A stretch of 12,591 nt of DNA from the NCBI GenBank assembly GCA_009783365.1, contig WRHG01000044.1, positions 1 to 12,591 on the forward strand, given 5' to 3'. Shown piece after piece: positions 7,042 through 12,591 of this stretch (position 1 is its first letter; each line of letters begins with the position of its first letter). Made by a program: the position numbers and the translations under genes. Source of the DNA: Clostridia bacterium. GTDB lineage: Bacteria > Bacillota_A > Clostridia > Christensenellales > Aristaeellaceae. The notes under the pieces were generated by a model, which was not told the origin of the DNA, searched no databases, and was given only the letters and a program-made list of their open reading frames with translations.

Positions 7042-7806
7042 CTATTTCGCAAGCGGGTAGGTAAAGGTTTCGCCGGGATTCAGGATGACGGGAACGGGGG
7101 ACCCCTGTCCGTGTTTATCCTTGGCGAGGGCCAGAAGTTGTTCAAACTCGCGTATGTCCGGGTTGTCCGCGCTGGTGTAATGGCACGCCACGGCATATTC
7201 CAGCCCGAGCCATTGGCTGGCGAGCGCCGCCTCATACGGGGTCATTTCTCCGGTTAGAAACTCCGGCAAAAAGTCAAAGCAGTTTTCGATGGTAACATTC
7301 ATCAGGCCCACCTGCGGTTTATGCAATTCGCCAATCAGCCGCATGTCGGAAAACAGGGCGGTGTCGCTGGCGTTGTATACCCTGGTGCCGTCGGGTAAAT
7401 AGATGATAAAGCCCAGCGCGAAGCCGTCCATTGCGGTTCCGTCCGACAGGCGTACGGAGGAACGGTGCATACTCACTACGGGGCGCACGGTAATGCCGCA
7501 TTGCCTCACCGTCAGGCCCCATACGGTCTGCGTTATTTGTTCTTTTTTCACGCCCTGATCCAGCAGCAGATTCATGGTTTCGCCGCCGCAGATAATCCGG
7601 CTGCCGTCGCGTTTTGCGATCTTCTCCGTGTCCTGCATGTGGTCGAACGCGCCATGGCTGACGAGAATCAGGTCGATATGGGGAAGGTCGGCGGTTTTAA
7701 GGGGCGCTTTCGGGTTGCCGTCTATGTAGGGATCGATCAGGATGTTCGTGCCGCCGTTGGTTGTGATCAGAAAGGCGGAGAAACCCAAAAATTGAAAGGT
7801 GTTCAT
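7042..7806 (-). CDS. Metallo-beta-lactamase-fold hydrolase, UlaG-like, with altered metal motif
   Basis: A 254-residue MBL-fold protein and the first gene of the operon. The fold is shown by the strand pair FLGFSAFLI and NILIDPYIDG (D25), the metal motif SHGAFDH (H51, A53, D55, H56), H114 in SMHRSS, D148 in NASDT and H209 in ACHYTS. The HxHxDH signature normally has His where A53 stands, so one ligand of the first metal site is absent while the rest are kept. Relatives include UlaG lactonases and UPF0173-type hydrolases. A lactonase or ester hydrolase opening the pathway substrate is plausible but inferred. The ATG at 7806 is 7 nt after GAGGA, with a short leader carrying the operator. Confidence 0.88.
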   Translation of the reverse strand: MNTFQFLGFSAFLITTNGGTNILIDPYIDGNPKAPLKTADLPHIDLILVSHGAFDHMQDTEKIAKRDGSRIICGGETMNLLLDQGVKKEQITQTVWGLTVRQCGITVRPVVSMHRSSVRLSDGTAMDGFALGFIIYLPDGTRVYNASDTALFSDMRLIGELHKPQVGLMNVTIENCFDFLPEFLTGEMTPYEAALASQWLGLEYAVACHYTSADNPDIREFEQLLALAKDKHGQGSPVPVILNPGETFTYPLAK

Positions 7807-7832
7807 TACGGCATCCTCAATTCCGCTTTGGT

Positions 7833-7844
7833 TTTACCGGTAAA
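7833..7844. promoter_or_regulatory. Perfect 12-bp palindrome TTTACCGGTAAA, probable LacI-family operator
   Basis: The site is a perfect dyad centred on CG, the hallmark of LacI/GalR-family operators, whose hinge helices insert at a central CpG. It lies at about +3 to +14 relative to the transcription start predicted for the minus-strand operon, where a bound repressor blocks initiation or clearance. The divergently encoded LacI-family protein is the obvious ligand. Confidence 0.7.
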
Positions 7845-7852
7845 CTCGACCC

Positions 7853-7881
7853 ATGATAACATAAAGCGCCGGCGATGTCAA
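7853..7881 (-). promoter_or_regulatory. Sigma-A-type promoter of the catabolic operon
   Basis: On the minus strand a perfect -35 TTGACA (7881-7876) and a -10 TATCAT (7858-7853) are separated by 17 bp. The predicted start is near 7846, giving a leader of about 40 nt before the hydrolase ATG at 7806. A promoter this close to consensus usually needs repression, which fits the palindrome immediately downstream. Confidence 0.8.
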
Positions 7882-7902
7882 CGGCGGCGCGTTGGCAAAA
7901 AG

Positions 7903-7918
7903 CGTTGTGTCGACAACG
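7903..7918. promoter_or_regulatory. Inverted repeat over the regulator's -35 element
   Basis: CGTTGT (7903-7908) and ACAACG (7913-7918) are perfect inverted arms around GTCG. An overlapping 8-bp palindrome TGTCGACA (7908-7915) has a central CG. It covers the -35 hexamer of the regulator promoter and differs in sequence from TTTACCGGTAAA. It may be a secondary operator for autoregulation or a site for another regulator. A weaker repeat, CAACG-N6-CGTTG, lies at 7879-7894 next to the operon's -35. Confidence 0.4.
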
Positions 7919-7938
7919 GCGCCATCCTGTGGTATACT
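7910..7938 (+). promoter_or_regulatory. Promoter of the LacI-family regulator gene
   Basis: TCGACA (7910-7915, 5 of 6 to consensus) and TATACT (7933-7938) are 17 bp apart, and the -10 is preceded by TGG (extended -10 form TGnTATACT). The predicted start near 7945 gives a leader of about 23 nt. Confidence 0.7.
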
Positions 7939-7967
7939 TGAAAAAACGCGTAAAGGCTGGACAGTCA

Positions 7968-8966
7968 ATGAAAAGGACCACCATGGATGATATCGCCCGC
8001 GATGTCGGCGTCACAAAAATGACGGTATCAAAAGTGTTAAGCGGCAAACCGAAAATCGGAAAGGCAACCCGCGAAAAGGTTTTGGAAGCCGCCGCCCGGC
8101 TGAATTATCAATACAACAGCATTGCCGGCAACCTGCGTTTAAATCGCACAAAAACGATTGGTTTAATCATTTCCGACAGCTCCTTTTCTTTTTTTCCCAG
8201 CGTCATCAAAGGAATCGAGGATTGCGCGGTTCAATGCGGATATGCGCTTCTGTTGTGCAACACCGGCGGCAGCCACCAAACCGAAAAAGAGAAAATTGAC
8301 CTGCTGGTCAGCAAGCGCGTTGACGGCATCATTCTGGCGGCGTCTACATTTACGGGCCTGGAAGACGCGGCGTACCTGTCCGCGCTGGGAGTGCCGTTTG
8401 TGTACGCGATCCGCATCCCGTTAGCGCCGCGGGTTGATTATGTGGCCAATGATAATTACCGCGGCGCTTACATGATGGTCGACTACTTGGTTGGCACCGG
8501 TTCCAGGGAGATCTATTTTTTGAACATGGCCTCGACCTCAACCAGCGCGAGCCAGAGGTTGGACGGGTACATAAAGGCGCTGGAAAAGCACGGAATCCGG
8601 TATGATGAAAACCGGATGGTACGGATTGAGCACACGGTTGAAGCCGGATACGCGCATATGAAGGCGCTGCTGTCACGGGGCAAAAACATCGGCGCCGTAT
8701 TCTGTGGCTGTGACGTGATCGCGATAGGCGTTATGCAGGCGGCGCTGGACTTGGGATACCGGATCCCTCAGGATATCCGCGTTGCGTCGTATGACGACAT
8801 TGAGTTCGCGCAATACTTGCAAGTGCCTCTTACCACGGTGAACCAGCCCAAGTATGATATCGGCAAAAAAAGCGTGGAGCTGCTGCTGAAGAGAATAGAG
8901 AACCCGCAGAAGGAACCGGAAGCCGTTATTTTGGAACCTGCGTTAAGCATCCGAAAATCCGCCTGA
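7968..8966 (+). CDS. LacI-family transcriptional regulator
   Basis: A 332-residue repressor of typical length. The N-terminal helix-turn-helix covers residues 6-25 (DDIARDVGVTKMTVSKVLSG). The hinge region LNYQYNSIAGNLR places a leucine at 56, matching the residue that family members insert into the operator's central CpG. From about residue 62 (KTIGLIISD) follows a periplasmic-binding-protein-like effector domain, including VDGIILAAS, the GAVFCGCDVIAIGVMQA segment and IRVASYDDIEFA, so the inducer is probably a sugar or related small molecule. The ATG at 7968 has AAAGG 11 nt upstream. An in-frame ATG at 7983 has a better AAAAGGA at 5 nt and would remove only MKRTT. Divergent from the catabolic operon, it is its probable local repressor. 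Confidence 0.93.
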   Translation: MKRTTMDDIARDVGVTKMTVSKVLSGKPKIGKATREKVLEAAARLNYQYNSIAGNLRLNRTKTIGLIISDSSFSFFPSVIKGIEDCAVQCGYALLLCNTGGSHQTEKEKIDLLVSKRVDGIILAASTFTGLEDAAYLSALGVPFVYAIRIPLAPRVDYVANDNYRGAYMMVDYLVGTGSREIYFLNMASTSTSASQRLDGYIKALEKHGIRYDENRMVRIEHTVEAGYAHMKALLSRGKNIGAVFCGCDVIAIGVMQAALDLGYRIPQDIRVASYDDIEFAQYLQVPLTTVNQPKYDIGKKSVELLLKRIENPQKEPEAVILEPALSIRKSA

Positions 8967-8976
8967 TCCGAGGAAC

Positions 8977-9006
8977 TTGAACACTCCGCCAAATGTATGA
9001 TATGAT
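8977..9006 (+). promoter_or_regulatory. Promoter of the queT riboswitch transcript
   Basis: TTGAAC (8977-8982) and TATGAT (9001-9006) are 18 bp apart, and TGA directly before the -10 makes an extended TGnTATGAT element. The start would be near 9012-9013, exactly where the aptamer stem begins, leaving a 38-nt leader composed almost wholly of the riboswitch. Confidence 0.65.
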
Positions 9007-9012
9007 GTGCGC

Positions 9013-9045
9013 ATCGGTTCTCCCACCCGATTTACCAAAAGGAGG
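9013..9045 (+). promoter_or_regulatory. preQ1-I-type riboswitch controlling translation of queT
   Basis: The leader folds as a compact H-type pseudoknot matching the preQ1-I plan. P1 is ATCGG (9013-9017) with CCGAT (9027-9031). Loop 1 is TTC. The P2 5' strand TCC (9021-9023) is followed by CA and the conserved C at 9026 expected to pair with preQ1. Loop 3 is A-rich TTACCAAAA (9032-9040). The P2 3' strand GGA (9041-9043) lies inside GGAGG, the ribosome binding site of the next gene. Ligand binding would therefore hide the Shine-Dalgarno and turn translation off. The conserved UUC and CACCC elements and the QueT gene downstream both support the call. Confidence 0.85.
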
Positions 9046-9050
9046 CTCTT

Positions 9051-9578
9051 ATGCGAAACACGCTTCGGGCAGGCGCGCCGGCCCCGTTTCATCTGGCTCT
9101 GGCCGGTATCGTCGCTGCGCTGTACGCCGCCCTTACCCTGCTCTTTGCCCCTATCAGCTTCGGCCCGGTGCAATTTCGCGTCTCCGAGGCCCTTACCCCG
9201 CTGCCCATCCTGTTCCCTCAAGCGATCCCCGGACTCACCTTGGGCTGCCTGGCGGCCAACCTCATTGGCTCTCAAACCCCGTGGGACGTGGCTTTCGGCA
9301 CGCTGGCTACGTTTTTGGCAGCCCTGTGCACCCGTGTATTGCGCCGGAACATCTGGCTGGCAACCTTTTCACCTGTGGCGATCAACGGGCTGATGGTGGG
9401 GCTGATCCTTCACTTTACGGTGGCGTGGCCCCTGCCGCTGGCAGTGGGTTCCGTACTCCTTGGGGAAGCGGCTGTGGTGTACGCCTTGGGTATTCCCCTT
9501 CTGACAGCCCTGGGCAAGCTGCGCCTATTCGCCGGGGAGGAGAATTTGCTTTTCGCAAAGAATAAAACGGTCCGCTGA
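9051..9578 (+). CDS. queT: QueT-family queuosine-precursor transporter (ECF S component)
   Basis: A 175-residue hydrophobic protein of the expected size for a QueT-family substrate-binding S component of ECF transporters, which take up queuosine precursors such as preQ1. The family signature is clear: ISFGPVQFRVSEALTPLPIL, then IPGLTLGCLAANLIG, and DVAFGTLATFLAAL. About five or six membrane segments lie between residues 15 and 155, and the C-terminus is short and charged. The ATG lies 5 nt after GGAGG, which also serves as the riboswitch's P2 strand. ECF ATPase and T components are not in the window; S components often share them from elsewhere in the genome. Confidence 0.92.
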   Translation: MRNTLRAGAPAPFHLALAGIVAALYAALTLLFAPISFGPVQFRVSEALTPLPILFPQAIPGLTLGCLAANLIGSQTPWDVAFGTLATFLAALCTRVLRRNIWLATFSPVAINGLMVGLILHFTVAWPLPLAVGSVLLGEAAVVYALGIPLLTALGKLRLFAGEENLLFAKNKTVR

Positions 9579-9627
9579 ATCGTTCTTATTTGTCGGAACC
9601 ATTTCCCAATAGAAGGAGGGACCTTTC

Positions 9628-10776
9628 ATGGCTCGTTCGTTTGTCAGAACCGTATGCATATTTCTTGCCCTGCTCCTGCTCTGCTCCGTCAGCCTCGCCG
9701 CTTTGGCGGCCGCCGGCCAGGAGCCGTCCGGCTCCGACGGCCTTACCCAGGAAGAGCAGGAATTATGGGATGACTGGGACCGGCAGGATATGCTGGCCGG
9801 GGACAGCAACGCGCAAAACGCGGGGGAGATGACCCCGGAAGAGGAAGCGGCCATGATGGAGCTTCTGGCGGCCATTGATGAGAACCCGCCTATGGAAGAG
9901 GTGGATCTGTCCAACCTGGAGCCTAATGAGAAGCTGCCCCAGAATGTGACCAATATTCTGTTGCTGGGCTTGCACAACCGCAGCGTCAATCTTCAGCGGG
10001 ACTTAACCGACGCGGTCCTCATCTGCTCTGTCAACAGGGATACCGGCAACATCAAGGTGACCTCAATCGCCCGGGACGTGGCTGTGCCCATCCCCGGGTT
10101 TAAGTCCCAACGGCGGATCAACGAGCCCTATAAGTACGGCGGCCCCGAGTTGCTTATGAAAACCATCAACCGCTATTTTCAGTTGAACATCCAACGGTAT
10201 GTGGTGGTGAATATCCACGGTCTGGCGGATATCATCGACGCCCTGGGCGGCCTGGATCTGGAAATGACCCGCAAGGAAGCAACCCGCATCGACTATGAGC
10301 TGCGCAAGGAACCTATGGATAAGGTAAAGCGTTCTAAGATGAAAGCTGTGGACGGCGTTCATCATGTGGACGGAATGCAGGCCGTCACCTTCTCCCGCAT
10401 ACGCGGCATCGACAACGACTTGGAGCGCACCCGCCGCCAGCGCCATCTTTTGGAGACCCTGCTCTCCGCCGTTTTGAAGGACCTGGATCTCGCCAAACTG
10501 ATGGATCTGATCGGGATCGCCGTCAAACACGGCCAAACCAATCTTACGCTGGGCGAGATGATCGAACTGGGCGCTGCCGTGCTGGGCGGCGAAGGCATGC
10601 GCAACCTATCGGCCGGCGGCGCCATCATGGAGCAGCTGCGTATTCCCATTGACAAAAAATTCGGATACCGTAATTTCAGCGGCGCCAGCGTAATCTATCT
10701 CAGCCCCAAGAATTTGGCGCTTAGCATCGAAACCATCCACTCCTTCATCTATGGGGACACATCCCTCGATAATTAG
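9628..10776 (+). CDS. LCP (LytR-CpsA-Psr) family cell-wall glycopolymer ligase-like protein
   Basis: A 382-residue membrane-anchored extracellular protein. Residues 9-29 form an N-terminal membrane segment or uncleaved signal, residues 31-105 are a strongly acidic linker, and the LCP domain spans about 108-285. It has the NILLLGLHN strand, RDLTDAVLICSVN with D125/D128, SIARDVAVPIPG with R149, QRRINEPYKYGG, VNIHGLADIIDALGGLDLEM, and the basic patch FSRIRGIDNDLERTRRQRH (255-273). LCP proteins transfer undecaprenyl-pyrophosphate-linked glycopolymers to peptidoglycan in Gram-positive bacteria. The ATG follows AAGGAGGG by 7 nt. It starts 49 bp after queT with no separate promoter seen, so it may be partly co-transcribed, though the functions are unrelated. 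No clear terminator is visible in the 65 bp after it. Confidence 0.9.
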   Translation: MARSFVRTVCIFLALLLLCSVSLAALAAAGQEPSGSDGLTQEEQELWDDWDRQDMLAGDSNAQNAGEMTPEEEAAMMELLAAIDENPPMEEVDLSNLEPNEKLPQNVTNILLLGLHNRSVNLQRDLTDAVLICSVNRDTGNIKVTSIARDVAVPIPGFKSQRRINEPYKYGGPELLMKTINRYFQLNIQRYVVVNIHGLADIIDALGGLDLEMTRKEATRIDYELRKEPMDKVKRSKMKAVDGVHHVDGMQAVTFSRIRGIDNDLERTRRQRHLLETLLSAVLKDLDLAKLMDLIGIAVKHGQTNLTLGEMIELGAAVLGGEGMRNLSAGGAIMEQLRIPIDKKFGYRNFSGASVIYLSPKNLALSIETIHSFIYGDTSLDN

Positions 10777-10841
10777 CCGGGGTCAGCGCCCTTGCAATGC
10801 GGTCATGGCCGCCGAATTCGTTATAATTTCGCCGCTGCCGC

Positions 10842-11621
10842 TCACAACACATTTTCTTCCAGCCATTTCGCCGGGCCGTCGACGTCGTTTGAGCCGCATA
10901 TGCAATCCGCGGCGGCTTTTACTTCGCTGATGGCATTTGCGACCGCCACGCCGGCGCCGCATGCCCTGAGCATTTCGAGATCGCCGTAATCGTCGCCGAA
11001 TGCGGCGACATGCGGCAAATCAACGCCGAAGTGGGCTGCCAGCGCTTTCACGCCGCACAATTTGTCGGCGGCGGTATCGGCATAGCGGAACCAACGCTCG
11101 CCGGCGAAGGGGAGCACATCCACTGTGGGAAATCCGGACGCGATCTCGTAAGCTGTGGTGTCGTCTGAAATTTCAACGGTTATTTTATATGCGTCACAAT
11201 CCAGCCCCTGGGAAAAATCCATCGGATAGGCCGGAAGGTACTCACTCCACTCCGGATTGTTCGCGTGTACAGGTTTATCTACAAAAAATCCCAGATCCGT
11301 ATCAACGGTAATCAAACCGACGTCCGTCCTTCTCAGAAAGGAGCGCAGAAGTTCGTTTGCGGTTTCCCTGCTCATGGCGGCGCGGTAAATCATCGTATCG
11401 CGGGCGCGAACAAGAGCGCCGCCGTTGGATATGACGGCGTCCGGGTTTACGGTATCCGTAAGCCGTTTGCAGGAGCGCTCGGATCTGGCGGTGGCAAAGG
11501 CAATCACCATCCCGCGCTGCCGGCAGGACCGTAGAATATCCGCGGTAAAGGGGGAAATGGTTTTATCCGGCCGAAGCAAAGTGCCGTCAAGGTCGGTGAC
11601 AATCATCTGAATGGGCGTCAT
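10842..11621 (-). CDS. HAD-superfamily Cof-type phosphatase
   Basis: A 259-residue cytosolic HAD hydrolase of the Cof (IIB) subfamily, acting on phosphorylated sugars or cofactors. Motif I is TDLDGTLL (nucleophile D10, acid D12), motif II is AFATAR (T44), SNGG is at 65-68, motif III is K187 in DKLCGVKAL, and motif IV is FGDDYGDLEML (D210, D211, D214). The cap domain lies between about 85 and 185. The ATG at 11621 follows GGAGGG by 6 nt; an upstream in-frame extension to 11669 would add 16 atypical residues. It converges with the LCP gene and lies downstream of the glycosyltransferase gene on the same strand. The substrate cannot be told from sequence. Confidence 0.92.
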   Translation of the reverse strand: MTPIQMIVTDLDGTLLRPDKTISPFTADILRSCRQRGMVIAFATARSERSCKRLTDTVNPDAVISNGGALVRARDTMIYRAAMSRETANELLRSFLRRTDVGLITVDTDLGFFVDKPVHANNPEWSEYLPAYPMDFSQGLDCDAYKITVEISDDTTAYEIASGFPTVDVLPFAGERWFRYADTAADKLCGVKALAAHFGVDLPHVAAFGDDYGDLEMLRACGAGVAVANAISEVKAAADCICGSNDVDGPAKWLEENVL

Positions 11622-11640
11622 CGTTATCCCTCCGGTTGTG

Positions 11641-11657
11641 CCGTGGCGGCGCCACGG
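11641..11657. repeat. Perfect inverted repeat in the HAD gene leader
   Basis: CCGTGGC (11641-11647) and GCCACGG (11651-11657) pair over 7 bp around GGC. It ends about 19 nt upstream of the HAD start. There is no U-tract on the minus strand (it runs on into CACAACC), so it is not a convincing terminator for the upstream gene. It could be an operator or a leader hairpin. Confidence 0.5.
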
Positions 11658-11676
11658 TTTGTACCGCAAACGGAAT

Positions 11677-11735
11677 GGGGATCGGCGCGTCTCGCATGGT
11701 TCGTTTTCCGCGCACAGCCGCCGATACGCATCCCC
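11677..11735. repeat. Longer imperfect inverted repeat after the glycosyltransferase stop
   Basis: ATCGGCG (11681-11687) pairs with CGCCGAT (11719-11725), and the flanking GGGG (11677-11680) can pair with CCCC (11732-11735) across a 6-nt bulge. The large loop of about 31 nt and the lack of a T-run make a terminator role uncertain. No promoter for the HAD gene was recognised in this gap. Confidence 0.3.
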
Positions 11736-12591
11736 TCATTCGGGTTGCGGGACTGCGGGTTCCGTCCGCAAGCGGTATAGGTATACATGGTCGTACCAGA
11801 ATCCCTCCGGGCTGTCCGCCGCGGCGACGCGTTCATAGTTCCGATCCATGCCCGCCGGCTGTTTTCCCCTGGTAATTACATAGGCGCACAAGCCATCCTC
11901 GATGTATCGGCGCTGCTCATCCAGCATTTCCTGGAGGGGTACGTTGGCTTGATGAAAATATTTTACCCGGGGCACAATGCCCGTGGCCGTATAGAAACCC
12001 GCGTCCATGAAACCATAATTGAGAAGGGTCACATCCGGCCCCTCTTCCATCGCCGCCGCCAGCTGGTATTGCATGAGGCTTTCTCTGGGCTTAAGGAAGG
12101 ATGTGCCGACGTTGGGGCTGAAAGCCGCGCATAGGCCGATGGAGGCGGCGCAGGCCAGGCACGAAAGAACAGGGACTCTCCGCGCGCCGATAAGGCGTCC
12201 TTCAGCCCACAGGCAAAATGGCGTCATGCCCAATCCTCCAAAGGCAGCCAGAATGAGCCCATAATATTCGTAGCTTTTTCCGCCGGCAAACACCCCCAGG
12301 GCTGTCAGGCCCGTGCATAGCCAGGCGGCTGCTTTGCCCCAGGGATCCGAATTTCTCCGTAAGGCGCAGAAGGCCAGCCCCAGTATAAGCGGCAGGGAAT
12401 AAGCCGGGTTTCCGGCGAACCAGGCCCAGCCGGAGCCGGCGATGGCCTTTACCCGGCCCAGGAAGCCCCCCTCTGCGCCGGAATAAAGAAACAGGTTATC
12501 ATACAGGTAGGTCCGCAGCCAATCGCCCACAGCCCCGTTCAGACCAAAGTAGATCAACCAGGGCAGTGTCGCGGCGGCAATGCCCAACCCA
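11736..12591 (-). CDS. C-terminal part of a GT39-like polytopic membrane glycosyltransferase, 5' end beyond window
   Basis: The frame is open to the right edge, so the N-terminus with the catalytic loop is missing; 284 codons are visible. The protein begins inside a membrane segment (LPWLIYFGLNGAVGDWL, then YLYDNLFLYS), continues with several hydrophobic helices up to about visible residue 160, and ends in a soluble domain with LLNYGFMDAGFYTATGIVP, VKYFHQANVP and YVITRGK. This layout and these phrases are typical of Firmicute dolichyl-phosphate-mannosyltransferase-like (GT39/PMT-type) membrane proteins, thought to transfer lipid-linked sugars outside the membrane. No start can be judged. A gap of 114 bp separates it from the HAD gene. 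Confidence 0.8.
   Translation of the reverse strand, partial: GLGIAAATLPWLIYFGLNGAVGDWLRTYLYDNLFLYSGAEGGFLGRVKAIAGSGWAWFAGNPAYSLPLILGLAFCALRRNSDPWGKAAAWLCTGLTALGVFAGGKSYEYYGLILAAFGGLGMTPFCLWAEGRLIGARRVPVLSCLACAASIGLCAAFSPNVGTSFLKPRESLMQYQLAAAMEEGPDVTLLNYGFMDAGFYTATGIVPRVKYFHQANVPLQEMLDEQRRYIEDGLCAYVITRGKQPAGMDRNYERVAAADSPEGFWYDHVYLYRLRTEPAVPQPE

Noticed and set aside
7875..7967. Upstream extension of the LacI-family ORF to 7875
   Set aside because: It would run through the regulator's own promoter (7910-7938) and add 31 residues before the standard LacI N-terminus.
9525..9989. 154-codon minus-strand frame overlapping queT and the LCP gene
   Set aside because: It crosses two well-supported genes and the LCP ribosome binding site on the other strand, is Ser/Arg-biased and has no motif.
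10777..10841. Intrinsic terminator between the convergent LCP and HAD genes
   Set aside because: Only a 4-bp GCGG/CCGC stem around 10799-10815 and a weak AT-rich run follow the LCP stop; the structure is too poor to call.

Overview
The window looks like chromosomal DNA of a moderately GC-rich Firmicute, probably an anaerobic Clostridia-type gut or environmental bacterium. The evidence is strong AGGAGG-type ribosome binding sites, consensus sigma-A promoters, a QueT-family transporter behind a compact preQ1-I-like riboswitch, and an LCP-family (LytR-CpsA-Psr) envelope enzyme. No tRNA, rRNA, IS element or CRISPR array was seen. Identifications come from reading motifs in the translated sequence, not from database searches.

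Left and centre (1-7858, minus strand): one long co-directional catabolic operon. From its promoter leftward the order is: metallo-beta-lactamase-fold hydrolase (7042-7806); E1 alpha (5977-7029), E1 beta (4967-5959) and E2 (3774-4955) of a 2-oxo acid/acetoin-type dehydrogenase complex; a roughly 300-bp decayed stretch (3474-3773) holding an apparent SDR relic and a hairpin; a xylose-isomerase-like TIM-barrel protein (2625-3473); an SDR oxidoreductase (1844-2638); a 3-hydroxyisobutyrate-dehydrogenase-family reductase (848-1744); and a uroporphyrinogen-decarboxylase-like protein cut by the left edge (1-848). Most junctions are 11-17 bp gaps or overlaps. No E3 subunit, transporter, kinase or corrinoid protein is visible.

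Control region (7807-7967): a divergent intergenic region between the operon and a LacI-family regulator (7968-8966). The operon side has TTGACA-17-TATCAT followed at about +3 by the perfect palindrome TTTACCGGTAAA, a typical LacI-family operator geometry. The regulator side has TCGACA-17-TATACT overlapped by another inverted repeat. The likely design is local repression relieved by an unidentified inducer, with autoregulation.

Right (8977-12591): apparently unrelated housekeeping genes. QueT (9051-9578) has its own promoter and riboswitch and is followed by the LCP protein (9628-10776). Convergent to these are a Cof-type HAD phosphatase (10842-11621) and the C-terminal part of a polytopic GT39-like membrane glycosyltransferase (from 11736 to the right edge).

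Working idea: the operon oxidises, isomerises and reduces a hydroxylated carbon compound, possibly a sugar acid or methylated polyol, and feeds a 2-oxo or diketone intermediate to the E1/E2 complex to give an acyl-CoA. The substrate cannot be read from the sequence. This gene combination is the best candidate here for an undescribed system.
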